From Membranihabitans maritimus (GTDB lineage Bacteria; Bacteroidota; Bacteroidia; Chitinophagales; Saprospiraceae), in assembly GCF_021729145.1 (NCBI RefSeq), contig NZ_JAJSLW010000005.1, forward strand, positions 129,946 through 193,945: 64,000 nt of DNA, written 5' to 3'. The stretch's first letter is position 1. The number at the start of each line of letters is the position of its first letter. The notes under the pieces were generated by a model that saw only the letters and a program-made list of their open reading frames with translations, made no database searches and was not told the DNA's origin. Position numbers and translations under genes: made by a program. Positions 8,413 through 18,029 of this stretch are shown piece by piece.

Positions 8413-10035
8413 TTACAAATTCGTATCAAATCGTTTATTGATAGCGTCCAAATATTTTTTCATTTCTGTTCTCACTTTTGGCGCTAAAAATAATAACCCA
8501 ATCATATTGGGAAAAACCATTGCCAGGATCATGGCATCAGAAAATTTAATCACAGCATCAAGTGTGGCTGCCGACCCAATAATGATAAATACTAAAAATA
8601 ACATTTTATAGGTTAGATCTGATTTTTTGGTTCTTCCAAATAAGAACATCCATGCCTGCAAGCCATAATAAGACCAGGAGAGCATTGTCGATAAGGCAAA
8701 TAAAAAGATCGCAAAGGTTAAAATATATGAAAATCCAGGGATTTCAGTTTCAAAGGCCAAGGAGGTAAGGTCTACTCCTCCTATACCTTCTCCGGAGCTA
8801 TTAAGAATGACATTAGAAGCTGAATCCAGTACTCCGTATTCAAATTGACCGTTCATATTGAAAAAGATAATTACCAGAGCGGTCATTGTGCAAATGACGA
8901 CTGTATCTATAAAGGGCTCTAATAATGAAACGACTCCCTCACTGGCAGGATGCTTTGTTTTTACTGCAGAGTGCACTACCGCGGCAGAACCTACACCTGC
9001 TTCATTCGAAAATGCTGCCCGCCGGAAACCTGTAATAATTACCCCAATTAGGCCTCCCAGACCCGCAGAAGGGGTAAAAGCTTCGTCAATAATCAATCCA
9101 AAGGCAGGTAGTATGAGTTCGTAATGCATTACAATAATAATTAGACAGGCCAGAACATATAATCCCGCCATAAACGGCACCACTTTTTCGGTCACAGTCC
9201 CGATTCTTTTAATACCGCCGATAATTACAATGCCAACAAGAACGGCAATAATAACCCCTAATAAAGTTTTTATAAAATCGGCTTCCAGTCCGAATTGAGT
9301 AGTAACCTGTGCTACGGCCTGATTAGCCTGAAAGGCATTCCCTCCTCCAAAAGACGCACCAACGCAAAGGATAGCAAAGAGAACGGCTAAAAACTTCCCA
9401 AATTTTTTGAATCCTATTTCATTCATTCCTTTCGTTAAATAATACATCGGGCCTCCATAAACTATTCCGTTTTCCACATCACGGTACTTGACCCCGAGTG
9501 TACATTCTACAAACTTGGAAGACATACCCAGTAACCCGGCTATAATCATCCAGAATGTGGCTCCCGGACCACCCATTGCTATTGCTACGGCTACACCCGC
9601 AATATTCCCCAATCCCACAGTCCCCGATACTGCAGCTGTAAGGGCTTGAAAATGACTCACTTCACCTTCTCTGCCTTCAACTTTTATAGTATCCGGGATG
9701 TCACCGTCTCTGGTAATCAATTCTTCGCTGGGATGCGCTTCTTCCGCTCCTTTTTCTACAAAATCATATTTTCCCTGAACAACCCCAATGGCCAAAGGAA
9801 ACCTACGGATGTTCACAAACCGGAAATACAAGGTAAAAAATACAGCCCCACCAATTAATAATAGGAGTACAATGGGAACTTGAATGGATGCCGTAATGGG
9901 AATGGAAGTCAGGACAAGTGTTTCCCATGCATCCGCCACCGGTGAAAAAATTTCATTAATGCGATCATCAAGACCTTGGGTAAAAGACAGTACCGGGAAT
10001 AAAAATAGTATGGGGAGTAGAGTAATTCTTTTCAT
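8413..10035 (-). CDS. AGCS family alanine/glycine:cation symporter
   Basis: A 540-residue inner-membrane transporter of the alanine/glycine:cation (usually Na+) symporter family, taking up small neutral amino acids. Diagnostic stretches are SGTVGLGNIAGVAVAI, MSSKFVECTLGVKYR and FSNEAGVGSAAVVHSA. There are about eleven hydrophobic segments. An N-terminal hydrophobic stretch ending in SFTQG looks like a cleavable signal peptide, a feature common in Bacteroidota members. A hydrophilic segment near residues 90-125 is rich in Glu. Na+ coupling would fit the NhaC antiporter at 37 kb and a marine habitat; this last point is inference. Confidence 0.92.
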   Translation of the reverse strand: MKRITLLPILFLFPVLSFTQGLDDRINEIFSPVADAWETLVLTSIPITASIQVPIVLLLLIGGAVFFTLYFRFVNIRRFPLAIGVVQGKYDFVEKGAEEAHPSEELITRDGDIPDTIKVEGREGEVSHFQALTAAVSGTVGLGNIAGVAVAIAMGGPGATFWMIIAGLLGMSSKFVECTLGVKYRDVENGIVYGGPMYYLTKGMNEIGFKKFGKFLAVLFAILCVGASFGGGNAFQANQAVAQVTTQFGLEADFIKTLLGVIIAVLVGIVIIGGIKRIGTVTEKVVPFMAGLYVLACLIIIVMHYELILPAFGLIIDEAFTPSAGLGGLIGVIITGFRRAAFSNEAGVGSAAVVHSAVKTKHPASEGVVSLLEPFIDTVVICTMTALVIIFFNMNGQFEYGVLDSASNVILNSSGEGIGGVDLTSLAFETEIPGFSYILTFAIFLFALSTMLSWSYYGLQAWMFLFGRTKKSDLTYKMLFLVFIIIGSAATLDAVIKFSDAMILAMVFPNMIGLLFLAPKVRTEMKKYLDAINKRFDTNL

Positions 10036-10423
10036 AGTCGTAGTTGATATTTGAAATTAGGGCTTGTTGGAAACAACCAAATAAAATATTTTTCTGAAAG
10101 AAATAGTGTTTCCAAGTTAAATGTTATTAGACAAAGTAAATTATTTATATACTCTGTAAATATGCTTAAGAAATCTTATTTATTAAAATAAAATTTACAA
10201 TTAGCATCTCTATCAAACAAAAATTCTGAATAATTGACTATGAAATACTGAATTTATACAAAATCTAATTTGAAATATTATATAAATGTATTGCTAGCAA
10301 ACATTTCGAATGTTTTGAAATTCTTCTAAAATAAAGTCTTTTTGATTGACGCTTGATCCTCTTTTAATCTGTTTTTTAAATCTCTTCATATTTAAAAAAA
10401 ATATATATTATATTTGCGATCGT
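10036..10423. other. Intergenic, 388 bases, divergent promoter region
   Basis: Very AT-rich spacer between the divergently transcribed symporter and thyA genes. It holds a small dyad (AAACATT at 10299-10305 and AATGTTT at 10309-10315) and the -7-like element of thyA. No gene seen. Confidence 0.5.
10409..10416 (+). promoter_or_regulatory. Candidate -7 element of thyA
   Basis: TATATTTG fits the Bacteroidota -7 consensus TAnnTTTG. No good -33 TTTG is found 19-21 bases upstream. If used, transcription would begin very close to the ATG at 10424, giving an almost leaderless mRNA. Confidence 0.35.
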
Positions 10424-11218
10424 ATGAGACAATACATCGACTTACTGAATCATATTTTAGATAACGGTGATCAAAAATCCGACAGAACAGGCACGGGTAC
10501 AAAAAGTGTATTTGGATACCAGACTCGTTTTAATTTGGAAAATGGTTTCCCTTTGGTAACGACCAAGAAATTGCATTTGAAGTCCATTATTTATGAACTT
10601 CTTTGGTTTTTGAATGGTGATACCAATGTAAAATACTTGCAGGAGAAAGGAGTTCGAATCTGGAATGAATGGGCTGATCAGAATGGAGAGCTGGGACCAG
10701 TATATGGTAAACAATGGAGAAGCTGGGCAAAACGGGATGGAAGTACAATTGATCAAATCGCCAGGGCAGTAGATACTATTAAAAGCAACCCGGATAGTCG
10801 CAGAATAATTGTGAGTGCATGGAATGTAGGCGAATTGGATGCAATGGCTTTAAGCCCCTGTCATTGTTTATTTCAATTTTATGTAAGTAACGGGAAATTG
10901 TCTTGTCAATTGTACCAAAGGTCTGCAGATGCTTTTTTAGGCGTACCCTTTAATATAGCTTCATATGCCTTGCTTACCATGATGATGGCTCAGGTGTGTG
11001 AATTGGAATCGGGAGAATTTATTCATACGTTTGGAGATCTTCATTTGTACTCCAATCATATAGAAAAGGCCCGACTGCAAGTTTCCCGAAATCCAAGGCA
11101 GCTGCCTCGGATGGAATTAAACCCTAATGTAAATTCAATATTCGACTTTCAATACAAAGATTTTACTTTATACAATTACGATCCACATCCCCATATTAAA
11201 GCTAAAGTAGCGGTTTAG
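10424..11218 (+). CDS. thyA: Thymidylate synthase
   Basis: A 264-residue enzyme converting dUMP to dTMP with methylenetetrahydrofolate. It contains the N-terminal DRTGTGT phosphate-binding loop, the active-site [12 protein letters not shown] with the nucleophilic Cys, and [20 protein letters not shown] with the Arg and Asn that bind dUMP. Length equals that of E. coli ThyA. The start is the ATG directly before RQYIDLL; an upstream TTG (10346) would add 26 Ile/Phe-rich residues with no counterpart in the family. It is transcribed alone, 128 bases ahead of the respiratory operon, whose own promoter lies between. Confidence 0.96.
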   Translation: MRQYIDLLNHILDNGDQKSDRTGTGTKSVFGYQTRFNLENGFPLVTTKKLHLKSIIYELLWFLNGDTNVKYLQEKGVRIWNEWADQNGELGPVYGKQWRSWAKRDGSTIDQIARAVDTIKSNPDSRRIIVSAWNVGELDAMALSPCHCLFQFYVSNGKLSCQLYQRSADAFLGVPFNIASYALLTMMMAQVCELESGEFIHTFGDLHLYSNHIEKARLQVSRNPRQLPRMELNPNVNSIFDFQYKDFTLYNYDPHPHIKAKVAV

Positions 11219-11258
11219 ATTAGAACAAATCTAAATAGCACATGAAATGAAAAGAGTG

Positions 11259-11289
11259 TTTGTGAAAAATGGAGTTAATTGTACTTTTG
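11259..11289 (+). promoter_or_regulatory. Promoter of the act-cox respiratory operon
   Basis: TTTG at 11259-11262, exactly 19 bases, then TACTTTTG at 11282-11289. This is a full match to the Bacteroidota primary-sigma consensus TTTG-N19-TAnnTTTG. It predicts a transcript start near 11295 and a leader of about 50 bases before actA. Confidence 0.7.
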
Positions 11290-11346
11290 TGAAAGTTTGA
11301 CGAAACGTTAAAAAAACATTACGAAATAAATAAAAGCTGTTATAGA

Positions 11347-12753
11347 ATGTTTCAATCATTCAGATATATTTTAGGGGTCTTTTTGTGCATGACCTTTGCT
11401 CTTAGTCCGCTCGCAGCGCAAGAGGGAGATGTGGATTTGGGAGCCAAGCTCTTCAGGGCCAATTGTAACCAATGCCATAATAAAGACATGAAGAGCGACC
11501 TTACAGGTCCAGCTCTTGGGCCCGGTTTGGAGGCATGGGCTGATTATCCGAAAGAAGATTTATACGATTGGATTCGGAATTCTCAAGAATTAATAAGTCA
11601 AGGGCATCCCAGGGCTGTGGAAATTTGGAATGAGTATAAACCCACTGTGATGACGCCGAATCCAAATCTGACTGATACGGATATGGAGGCGCTGATTGCA
11701 TATATAGATGGGGTTTATTCCGGTGCTATCGGAGGTCCTCCTGCGGGAGCCGCGGCAGCTGCCACCGAAGACCAGGCCGCCGACAGTTCAAATGCTACCT
11801 ATTTGGTATTGGGTATCCTATTTGTTTTGGTCTTGTTGGTCTTCATTCTATGGAATATCCTGGGAAGATTAAAGGAGGTATCTGCAGCCCAGGAAGGAGA
11901 AGAGTATCAAAAATCATCGCTTCGGGATTTGTTTTCAAGTAAATCTGCGATAGGATTGTATGTATTGCTAATAATTATCTCCGGGGGGTATTTTACGGTT
12001 AACCGCGCTGTAGATTTGAACAGGCAAGAGGATTATCAACCTGATCAGCCGATTAAATTTTCGCATAAGACGCATGCTGGTTTACATCAAATTGATTGTC
12101 AATATTGCCATGATGGGGCGAGAAGAAGTAAACATTCGGTTATACCCGCTACGAATACATGTATGAATTGTCATAAAGCGATTCGTAAAGGTTCCACTTA
12201 TGGAACTGCTGAAATTACCAAGATTTATGCATCAATAGGTTATGATCCTATGAATGACGTATATATAGAAGATTATGGAGATCTTTCTCAGGATTCTGTA
12301 AAAGCGATTTATACCGCATGGATCGAAGATCAGTATGTTACTGATCAGGGGCAGATGGATGCACGGGGAGAACAAGTGGTACAGGAACAATGGGAAGGGA
12401 TTGTTAATGCCCTTACCACGGAGGTAAAACCCCAGGTTCAGGGACCTATCCCATGGGTAAGAATCCATAATTTGCCCGATCATGTCTACTTTAGTCATGA
12501 ACAACATGTTATGGCGGGAGGCGTAGCCTGCCAGAGTTGTCACGGAGCTGTCGAAGAAATGGATGTAGTTGAGCAGCATTCACCGCTTTCTATGGGTTGG
12601 TGTATTAATTGCCACAGGGAAACACAAGTGAATTTTAATAATGAGTATTACGAAATTTATACCCATTATCACGATGAAATTAAAAGTGGTACTCGCTCTG
12701 GAGTTACCGTAGAAGATATTGGTGGTACTGAATGTCAAAAGTGTCATTATTAA
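11347..12753 (+). CDS. actA: Alternative complex III subunit ActA, multiheme cytochrome c
   Basis: A 468-residue periplasmic, membrane-anchored electron-transfer subunit of alternative complex III (quinol:cytochrome c oxidoreductase). A signal peptide (residues 1-24) is followed by a mono-heme cytochrome c domain (CNQCH at 40-44), an Ala/Pro-rich linker, two transmembrane segments (near 151-171 and 198-215), and a C-terminal domain with five further CxxCH motifs: CQYCH, CMNCH, CQSCH, CINCH, CQKCH. That makes six potential c-type hemes, against five in the classical pentaheme ActA. The pairs FSHKTH and FSHEQH supply likely distal His ligands. First gene of the operon, 53 bases before actB. Confidence 0.93.
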   Translation: MFQSFRYILGVFLCMTFALSPLAAQEGDVDLGAKLFRANCNQCHNKDMKSDLTGPALGPGLEAWADYPKEDLYDWIRNSQELISQGHPRAVEIWNEYKPTVMTPNPNLTDTDMEALIAYIDGVYSGAIGGPPAGAAAAATEDQAADSSNATYLVLGILFVLVLLVFILWNILGRLKEVSAAQEGEEYQKSSLRDLFSSKSAIGLYVLLIIISGGYFTVNRAVDLNRQEDYQPDQPIKFSHKTHAGLHQIDCQYCHDGARRSKHSVIPATNTCMNCHKAIRKGSTYGTAEITKIYASIGYDPMNDVYIEDYGDLSQDSVKAIYTAWIEDQYVTDQGQMDARGEQVVQEQWEGIVNALTTEVKPQVQGPIPWVRIHNLPDHVYFSHEQHVMAGGVACQSCHGAVEEMDVVEQHSPLSMGWCINCHRETQVNFNNEYYEIYTHYHDEIKSGTRSGVTVEDIGGTECQKCHY

Positions 12754-12806
12754 TATTGTATAGAAGAAAAGTGTATCGTTAGTTATAATATAAATTTACT
12801 CAAATT

Positions 12807-15800
12807 ATGAGTCTTAAGAATAAAGGTCAGATATGGAACGGTGCTGAAGATTTGAGAGGAGATTCTTCTCTTAAAGAAAAAAAACAAAACGAGTTTTTTA
12901 ATCTACCGATCCTCAACGACTTATCCAATGAAAATCCTGAGGAAAAAAGGGATGAAGGACCCAATCGAAGGGATTTTTTGAAATATGTAGGTTTTAGTAT
13001 TGGTGCAGCCGCCGTAGCTGCTAGTTGTGAAACCCCTATTCGAAAGGCAATTCCTTACGTTACCAAGCCGGATGCAATTGTTCCCGGAGTGGCTACATAT
13101 TATGCTTCCTCTTTTTATAAGAGTGGCTACTTCTGTCCTGTTTTGGTGAAAACAAGAGAAGGAAGACCTATTAAAATTGAAGGAAATACTGTATCTGGTT
13201 TTAGTGGGGGAGGGACAAGTGCCAGGGTTCAGGCTTCCGTCCTGGATCTATATGATAGAAGTAGGTATAAAAATCCTTCCAAAAAGGATGGAGCAACAAG
13301 GACTAAAATTTCCTGGGATGAATTAGATGAGGAAGTCAAAGGGAAATTAGCTTCCAGTAATTCTATTAGACTAGTGGCTAATTCTATTATAAGTCCATCG
13401 TATAAGAGAGCAATTCAGGAATTTCAGGCGAAGTATACATCAGCTGAATTGGTTACCTATGATCCCATATCTTCTTCAGCTATTTTATTGGCCAATGAAA
13501 AGGATTTTGGTTCCAGATTTATCCCTGGATATGACTTTTCTAAAGCGGATTTGATTGTCTCATTTGGTGCAGACTTCCTGGGGACGTGGATTTCTCCTGT
13601 ACAATTTGCGCATCAATATGCTAAAAATCGAAAGATAGATCCCTCAAGAGGAGATACAAAAATGAATAAATTGGTTGCGATTGAATCTAATATGTCTTTG
13701 ACAGGTTCTAATGCCGATCAAAAAGTCCAAATTAGACCTTCAGAACAAGGATTGGCTATTGCAACACTTTATAATTTTCTCAACGCAGGACCAAGGGTAA
13801 ACGTCTCCGGAAATTTTGTAAATCCTAAAGCCGAAAAGCAATTACAAAATCTCGCCAATGAGTTAAAGAATTCCAGTAGTTCACTTATAGTCTCTGATTC
13901 TAATAATACTTCTGAACAGCAATTGATTAACAGGATTAATCAATCACTTGGAAATTACGAGAAGAGTATTATTACGGCTAATCCGCTTTATGTACGAACC
14001 GGTGTCGATAAAGATATCATTGAATTCAAAGAAGATTTGAATAATGGTAAAGTGGATACTGTGATTTTACTCGATGATGCCAATCCCGTATACGATACGC
14101 CATGGGGAAAAGAAATGGCAGCCGGACTTGAAGGAGTAAACACAGTTATTTCTTGCAGTTATAGTTTAAGTGAGTCTTCAGAGACTTCTGATTATCAGGC
14201 TCCTGTAGATAATTATCTGGAAAGTTGGTCAGATTTGCAACCATCCAGGGATTATCTTGCATTAGTACAACCTACGATAGAGCGTTTATTTGATACCAGG
14301 AGTGCAGCTGAAAGTTTGCTGGTTTGGGCTGAAAGTGATATCGCGGAAGACATTAAAAAGGATGGAGATGGTGTAAGAGCGTATTACAATTATATAAAAG
14401 AAACATGGGAATCAACTTTTTTCCCTTCGCAAAATGAGTTTGGAGCTTTTCAATCTTTTTGGGAGAATAGTTTGCATAATGGTTTCTTTCAAAATTCAAA
14501 TATTGCCACAACAGGTCTTTCCTTTATGGGAAGTAATGTGAATGCTGCAGGTATTACAAAGCCTGTTAGCGAAGGAGTGGAACTTAAATTATATGAACCA
14601 GTAGGGGTCGGTTCTGGAACTTTTGCCAATAATCCTTGGATACAGGAAATGCCTGATCCTATTACCCGTGTCGTGTGGGATAACGTTTTACACGTTCCTA
14701 TTGAATGGAATGGTGTTGATGAATTTACAGTGTTTAACGGGCTTGATAAGGATGGTTCACTTGTAAATGTCAATATCGGGGAAACGCTTGTAACCTTGCC
14801 GACTGTGCAGCAATTTGGTCAGTATTCGAATACTGTTGCAGCTGCATTAGGGTATGGTAGGAAGGTTTGCGGTAAGGCAGGACAGGATATTGGAAGGGAT
14901 TTTTACCCGGTTTTACCGGTTGATGGAGAAGGAAACATCCAGTACTTTGTATCCCAGGTAGACGTAAGTGATAAGGTCGGAGAAGAAAAAGATTTTGCTA
15001 TAGTTCAGTATCATCATACCATGGGTGTGACGGGGCCGGATGAAAGTGAAGGAGGTAAAGAAATTAATGTAGATGAAAAAGCAGTTATGCACTTCTTCAC
15101 TGGTTTCCAGGGAGGGTTGACTGACCGAACAATAATCCGACATTCAACGATAGATGATTTAGAGGAAAATATTGAAAAACTTAAGGAAGAACGTGCTCAT
15201 GCCCAACATTTAAATGAGCAAACCTTATATCCCGGACATGATGATCAGTATAGTCAGGGACATCATTGGGGTATGGCGGTTGATCTTACCTCTTGTATTG
15301 GTTGTGGTGCTTGTCAGGTAGCTTGTGTAGCTGAAAATAATGTTCCTATAGTTGGAAAACACGAGGTCCATCGTCATCACGAGATGACCTGGTTGAGAAT
15401 TGATAGGTATTACTATGGGGATGTAGAAAATCCAAATGTTGTTTATCAACCCATGATGTGCCAGCATTGTGACAATGCACCATGTGAGAATGTTTGTCCT
15501 GTAGCGGCTACTAACCATAGTTCTGAAGGGTTGAACCAAATGGCTTATAACAGATGTGTGGGAACCCGTTATTGTGCAAATAACTGCCCTTATAAGGTTA
15601 GAAGGTTCAACTGGTTGGATTATACAACAGCGGATATATTCCCAGTGAATGAGAATAATCCTATGGATGAGGACGAACCTTTTTACGCGGATAATCTTGT
15701 GAGAATGGTTTTGAATCCTGATGTTACTGTACGTTCAAGAGGTGTAATTGAGAAATGCAGTATGTGTGTCCAAAGGATACAAGAAGGAAAATTGAAAGCG

Positions 15801-16034
15801 AAGGTAGAAGGAAGAGCTTTGAGAGACGGTGAAGTGAAACCTGCCTGTCAAACGGCTTGTCCTACAGGTGGTATCTTATTTGGTGATATGAATGATAAAG
15901 ATTCTGAATTGAATAAGCGGTTGCAAAGCCCTATGAACTATTACGCTTTAGAAGAAGTAAATACTCGATCTTCTGTAGGATATCAGATGAAAGTCTTGAA
16001 TAAACCTGCGGAGGAGGAACTAATTGAATCATAA
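12807..16034 (+). CDS. actB: Alternative complex III subunit ActB, molybdopterin-oxidoreductase-like iron-sulfur protein
   Basis: A 1075-residue periplasmic subunit. The N-terminus has a Tat-type motif NRRDFLKYVG with hydrophobic region and a lipobox Cys (AASCETP), so it is exported folded and lipid-anchored. Residues ~70-780 resemble a molybdopterin oxidoreductase domain, which in known ActB binds no molybdenum. The last ~300 residues form a ferredoxin-like domain with four Cys groups: CIGCGACQVAC, CQHCDNAPCENVC, CVGTRYCANNC, and CSMC with CQTAC. In characterised complexes this holds three [4Fe-4S] and one [3Fe-4S] cluster. It passes electrons from quinol toward the ActA hemes. It is the fused ActB1-ActB2 form usual in Bacteroidota. 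Confidence 0.94.
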   Translation: MSLKNKGQIWNGAEDLRGDSSLKEKKQNEFFNLPILNDLSNENPEEKRDEGPNRRDFLKYVGFSIGAAAVAASCETPIRKAIPYVTKPDAIVPGVATYYASSFYKSGYFCPVLVKTREGRPIKIEGNTVSGFSGGGTSARVQASVLDLYDRSRYKNPSKKDGATRTKISWDELDEEVKGKLASSNSIRLVANSIISPSYKRAIQEFQAKYTSAELVTYDPISSSAILLANEKDFGSRFIPGYDFSKADLIVSFGADFLGTWISPVQFAHQYAKNRKIDPSRGDTKMNKLVAIESNMSLTGSNADQKVQIRPSEQGLAIATLYNFLNAGPRVNVSGNFVNPKAEKQLQNLANELKNSSSSLIVSDSNNTSEQQLINRINQSLGNYEKSIITANPLYVRTGVDKDIIEFKEDLNNGKVDTVILLDDANPVYDTPWGKEMAAGLEGVNTVISCSYSLSESSETSDYQAPVDNYLESWSDLQPSRDYLALVQPTIERLFDTRSAAESLLVWAESDIAEDIKKDGDGVRAYYNYIKETWESTFFPSQNEFGAFQSFWENSLHNGFFQNSNIATTGLSFMGSNVNAAGITKPVSEGVELKLYEPVGVGSGTFANNPWIQEMPDPITRVVWDNVLHVPIEWNGVDEFTVFNGLDKDGSLVNVNIGETLVTLPTVQQFGQYSNTVAAALGYGRKVCGKAGQDIGRDFYPVLPVDGEGNIQYFVSQVDVSDKVGEEKDFAIVQYHHTMGVTGPDESEGGKEINVDEKAVMHFFTGFQGGLTDRTIIRHSTIDDLEENIEKLKEERAHAQHLNEQTLYPGHDDQYSQGHHWGMAVDLTSCIGCGACQVACVAENNVPIVGKHEVHRHHEMTWLRIDRYYYGDVENPNVVYQPMMCQHCDNAPCENVCPVAATNHSSEGLNQMAYNRCVGTRYCANNCPYKVRRFNWLDYTTADIFPVNENNPMDEDEPFYADNLVRMVLNPDVTVRSRGVIEKCSMCVQRIQEGKLKAKVEGRALRDGEVKPACQTACPTGGILFGDMNDKDSELNKRLQSPMNYYALEEVNTRSSVGYQMKVLNKPAEEELIES

Positions 16035-16057
16035 ATATTGAAGAATAATTATAAAAT

Positions 16058-17488
16058 ATGAGTGCAGTTGTATCACCCATACGGGAACCATTAATTACCG
16101 GTTCCAAATCTTATCACGATATCACTGAGGATATTTGTGCACCGTCGGAACGGACGCCCAGTTTGACCTGGGTAATAGCTTTTATTGCTGCAGTTAGTTT
16201 TCTGGCATTTGGTGTGTTTAGTATTCTTTGGACTATATGGTTTGGTATTGGAACATGGAATTTGAATAGAACAATTGGTTGGGGATGGGATATTACCAAC
16301 TTTGTATGGTGGGTTGGTATTGGCCATGCCGGTACATTAATTTCTGCCATATTATTGATATTTAGACAAAAATGGAGAACCGGGGTCAACCGGGCAGCGG
16401 AAGCGATGACTATATTTGCTGTAATTTGTGCTGCCTTATTTCCTGGAATTCACGTAGGACGGATGTGGGTAGTTTTCTTTTTCTTCCCCGTTCCAAATAC
16501 CAGAGGGCCGCTTTGGGTTAATTTTAATTCACCCCTTTTATGGGACTTGTTTGCTATTAGTACGTATTTTACAGTATCACTTTTATTTTGGTATACTGGA
16601 TTGGTTCCGGATTTTGCAACTTTGCGTGACAGGGCTTCCGGATTACGGAAGAAGTTTTACAACTTATTGTCTTTTGGTTGGACGGGATCTGCAAAACACT
16701 GGCAACGATTCGAATCCCTGTCTTTGATACTTGCCGGTTTGGCAACACCTCTTGTATTGTCTGTACATACCATTGTATCTTTTGACTTTGCAACTTCGGT
16801 AATTCCGGGATGGCATACAACCATTTTTCCCCCGTATTTTGTAGCCGGTGCGATCTTCTCTGGATTTGCTATGGTACAGACCTTGATGTTGATTACAAGA
16901 AAAGTTCTCAAGCTGGAGGATTATATCACTATGGCTCATATTGAGTCTATGAACAAAGTCATTCTACTTACCGGTACAATGGTAGGGGTCGCTTATCTTA
17001 CAGAATTATTTATTGCCTGGTATTCGGGTTATGTCTACGAGCAGTTTGCTTTCCTTAACAGGGCTTTTGGAATCTATTGGTGGGCATATTTTGCAATGAT
17101 GACATGTAATGTTTTATCTCCTCAGATCTTTTGGTTTAAGAAGATGAGAAGAAGTATTTTTGTAACTTTTGTAATGTCCATTTTTGTGAATATAGGTATG
17201 TGGTTTGAGCGTTTTGTTATTATTGCAACTACGTTGGCCAGGGATTATTTACCTTCCAGTTGGAGTTACTATACTCCTACGTGGGTTGAGATCGGAATTT
17301 ACCTAGGTACATTCGGAATATTTTTTACTTGTTATTTATTATTTACACGGATAGCGCCAGTAGTGGCTATTGCTGAGGTGAAATCAATTTTAAAGTCTTC
17401 TGGGGATCAATACGTAAAACGGAATTCAGAGCATTATAAGGAGGTATTGGGAAAAGAAGTTCACAAACCAGTTGAAGAGCATTCATAA
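16058..17488 (+). CDS. actC: Alternative complex III subunit ActC, NrfD family
   Basis: A 476-residue polytopic inner-membrane protein of the NrfD/PsrC family with about ten transmembrane segments. It begins with a short hydrophilic tail including REPLITGSKSYHDIT, a stretch conserved in ActC. In structures of the complex, ActC forms the quinol-oxidising site facing ActB. Hydrophilic loops such as GIGHAGTLISA and PGIHVGRMWVVFF contain the His and Arg residues expected near the quinone pocket. It starts 23 bases after actB and is followed closely by actD, all in one operon. Confidence 0.94.
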   Translation: MSAVVSPIREPLITGSKSYHDITEDICAPSERTPSLTWVIAFIAAVSFLAFGVFSILWTIWFGIGTWNLNRTIGWGWDITNFVWWVGIGHAGTLISAILLIFRQKWRTGVNRAAEAMTIFAVICAALFPGIHVGRMWVVFFFFPVPNTRGPLWVNFNSPLLWDLFAISTYFTVSLLFWYTGLVPDFATLRDRASGLRKKFYNLLSFGWTGSAKHWQRFESLSLILAGLATPLVLSVHTIVSFDFATSVIPGWHTTIFPPYFVAGAIFSGFAMVQTLMLITRKVLKLEDYITMAHIESMNKVILLTGTMVGVAYLTELFIAWYSGYVYEQFAFLNRAFGIYWWAYFAMMTCNVLSPQIFWFKKMRRSIFVTFVMSIFVNIGMWFERFVIIATTLARDYLPSSWSYYTPTWVEIGIYLGTFGIFFTCYLLFTRIAPVVAIAEVKSILKSSGDQYVKRNSEHYKEVLGKEVHKPVEEHS

Positions 17489-17498
17489 TCAATTTGAA

Positions 17499-18029
17499 AT
17501 GGCAAAAAAGAATCAAAATTTATTATTTGGATTGTATGATGATGAAGAGGTTTTGCTAAAAGCTGTAAAAGAAGCAAATACTGATCATCTTGATATACAC
17601 GATGTGTTTTCTCCATTCCCTGTTCATGGATTGGACCCGTTGTTAGGTTTGAGTGAATCAAGGCTACATATTGCAGGTTTTTTCTATGGTGCTATCGGGA
17701 CATTAACGGCTTTTTTGGGAATGACTTGGATATTTACGAAAGACTGGCCAATGATCATTGGTGGAAAACCTTATTGGTCAGTACCAGCGTTTATTCCTAT
17801 CACTTTTGAACTTACCGTATTATTTGCTTCGATTGGTATGGTGGTTACATTTTATGCTATTAATGGTATGGGACCTGGTGTGACAAATGAAGTATTGCAC
17901 AATAGGTTAACCGATGATAAGTTTGCCATTGCGTTTGATGCCGATCATTCAACTGAAGAAGATTTAAAGAAATATAAAGCATTTTTAGAGCGATCAGGTG
18001 CTTCTGAAATACAAACGAAAGAAATATAG
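17499..18029 (+). CDS. actD: Alternative complex III subunit ActD (DUF3341)
   Basis: A 176-residue membrane subunit with an N-terminal soluble domain (NLLFGLYDDEEVLLKAVKEA) and two transmembrane segments in the middle (near residues 57-80 and 95-120). This is the DUF3341 architecture of ActD. Its role is structural, contacting ActA and ActC. The start is the ATG at 17499 before AKKNQN, 10 bases after the actC stop; an upstream in-frame start at 17472 would overlap actC by 17 bases and is unlikely. The stop is directly followed by the actE ATG. Confidence 0.92.
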   Translation: MAKKNQNLLFGLYDDEEVLLKAVKEANTDHLDIHDVFSPFPVHGLDPLLGLSESRLHIAGFFYGAIGTLTAFLGMTWIFTKDWPMIIGGKPYWSVPAFIPITFELTVLFASIGMVVTFYAINGMGPGVTNEVLHNRLTDDKFAIAFDADHSTEEDLKKYKAFLERSGASEIQTKEI

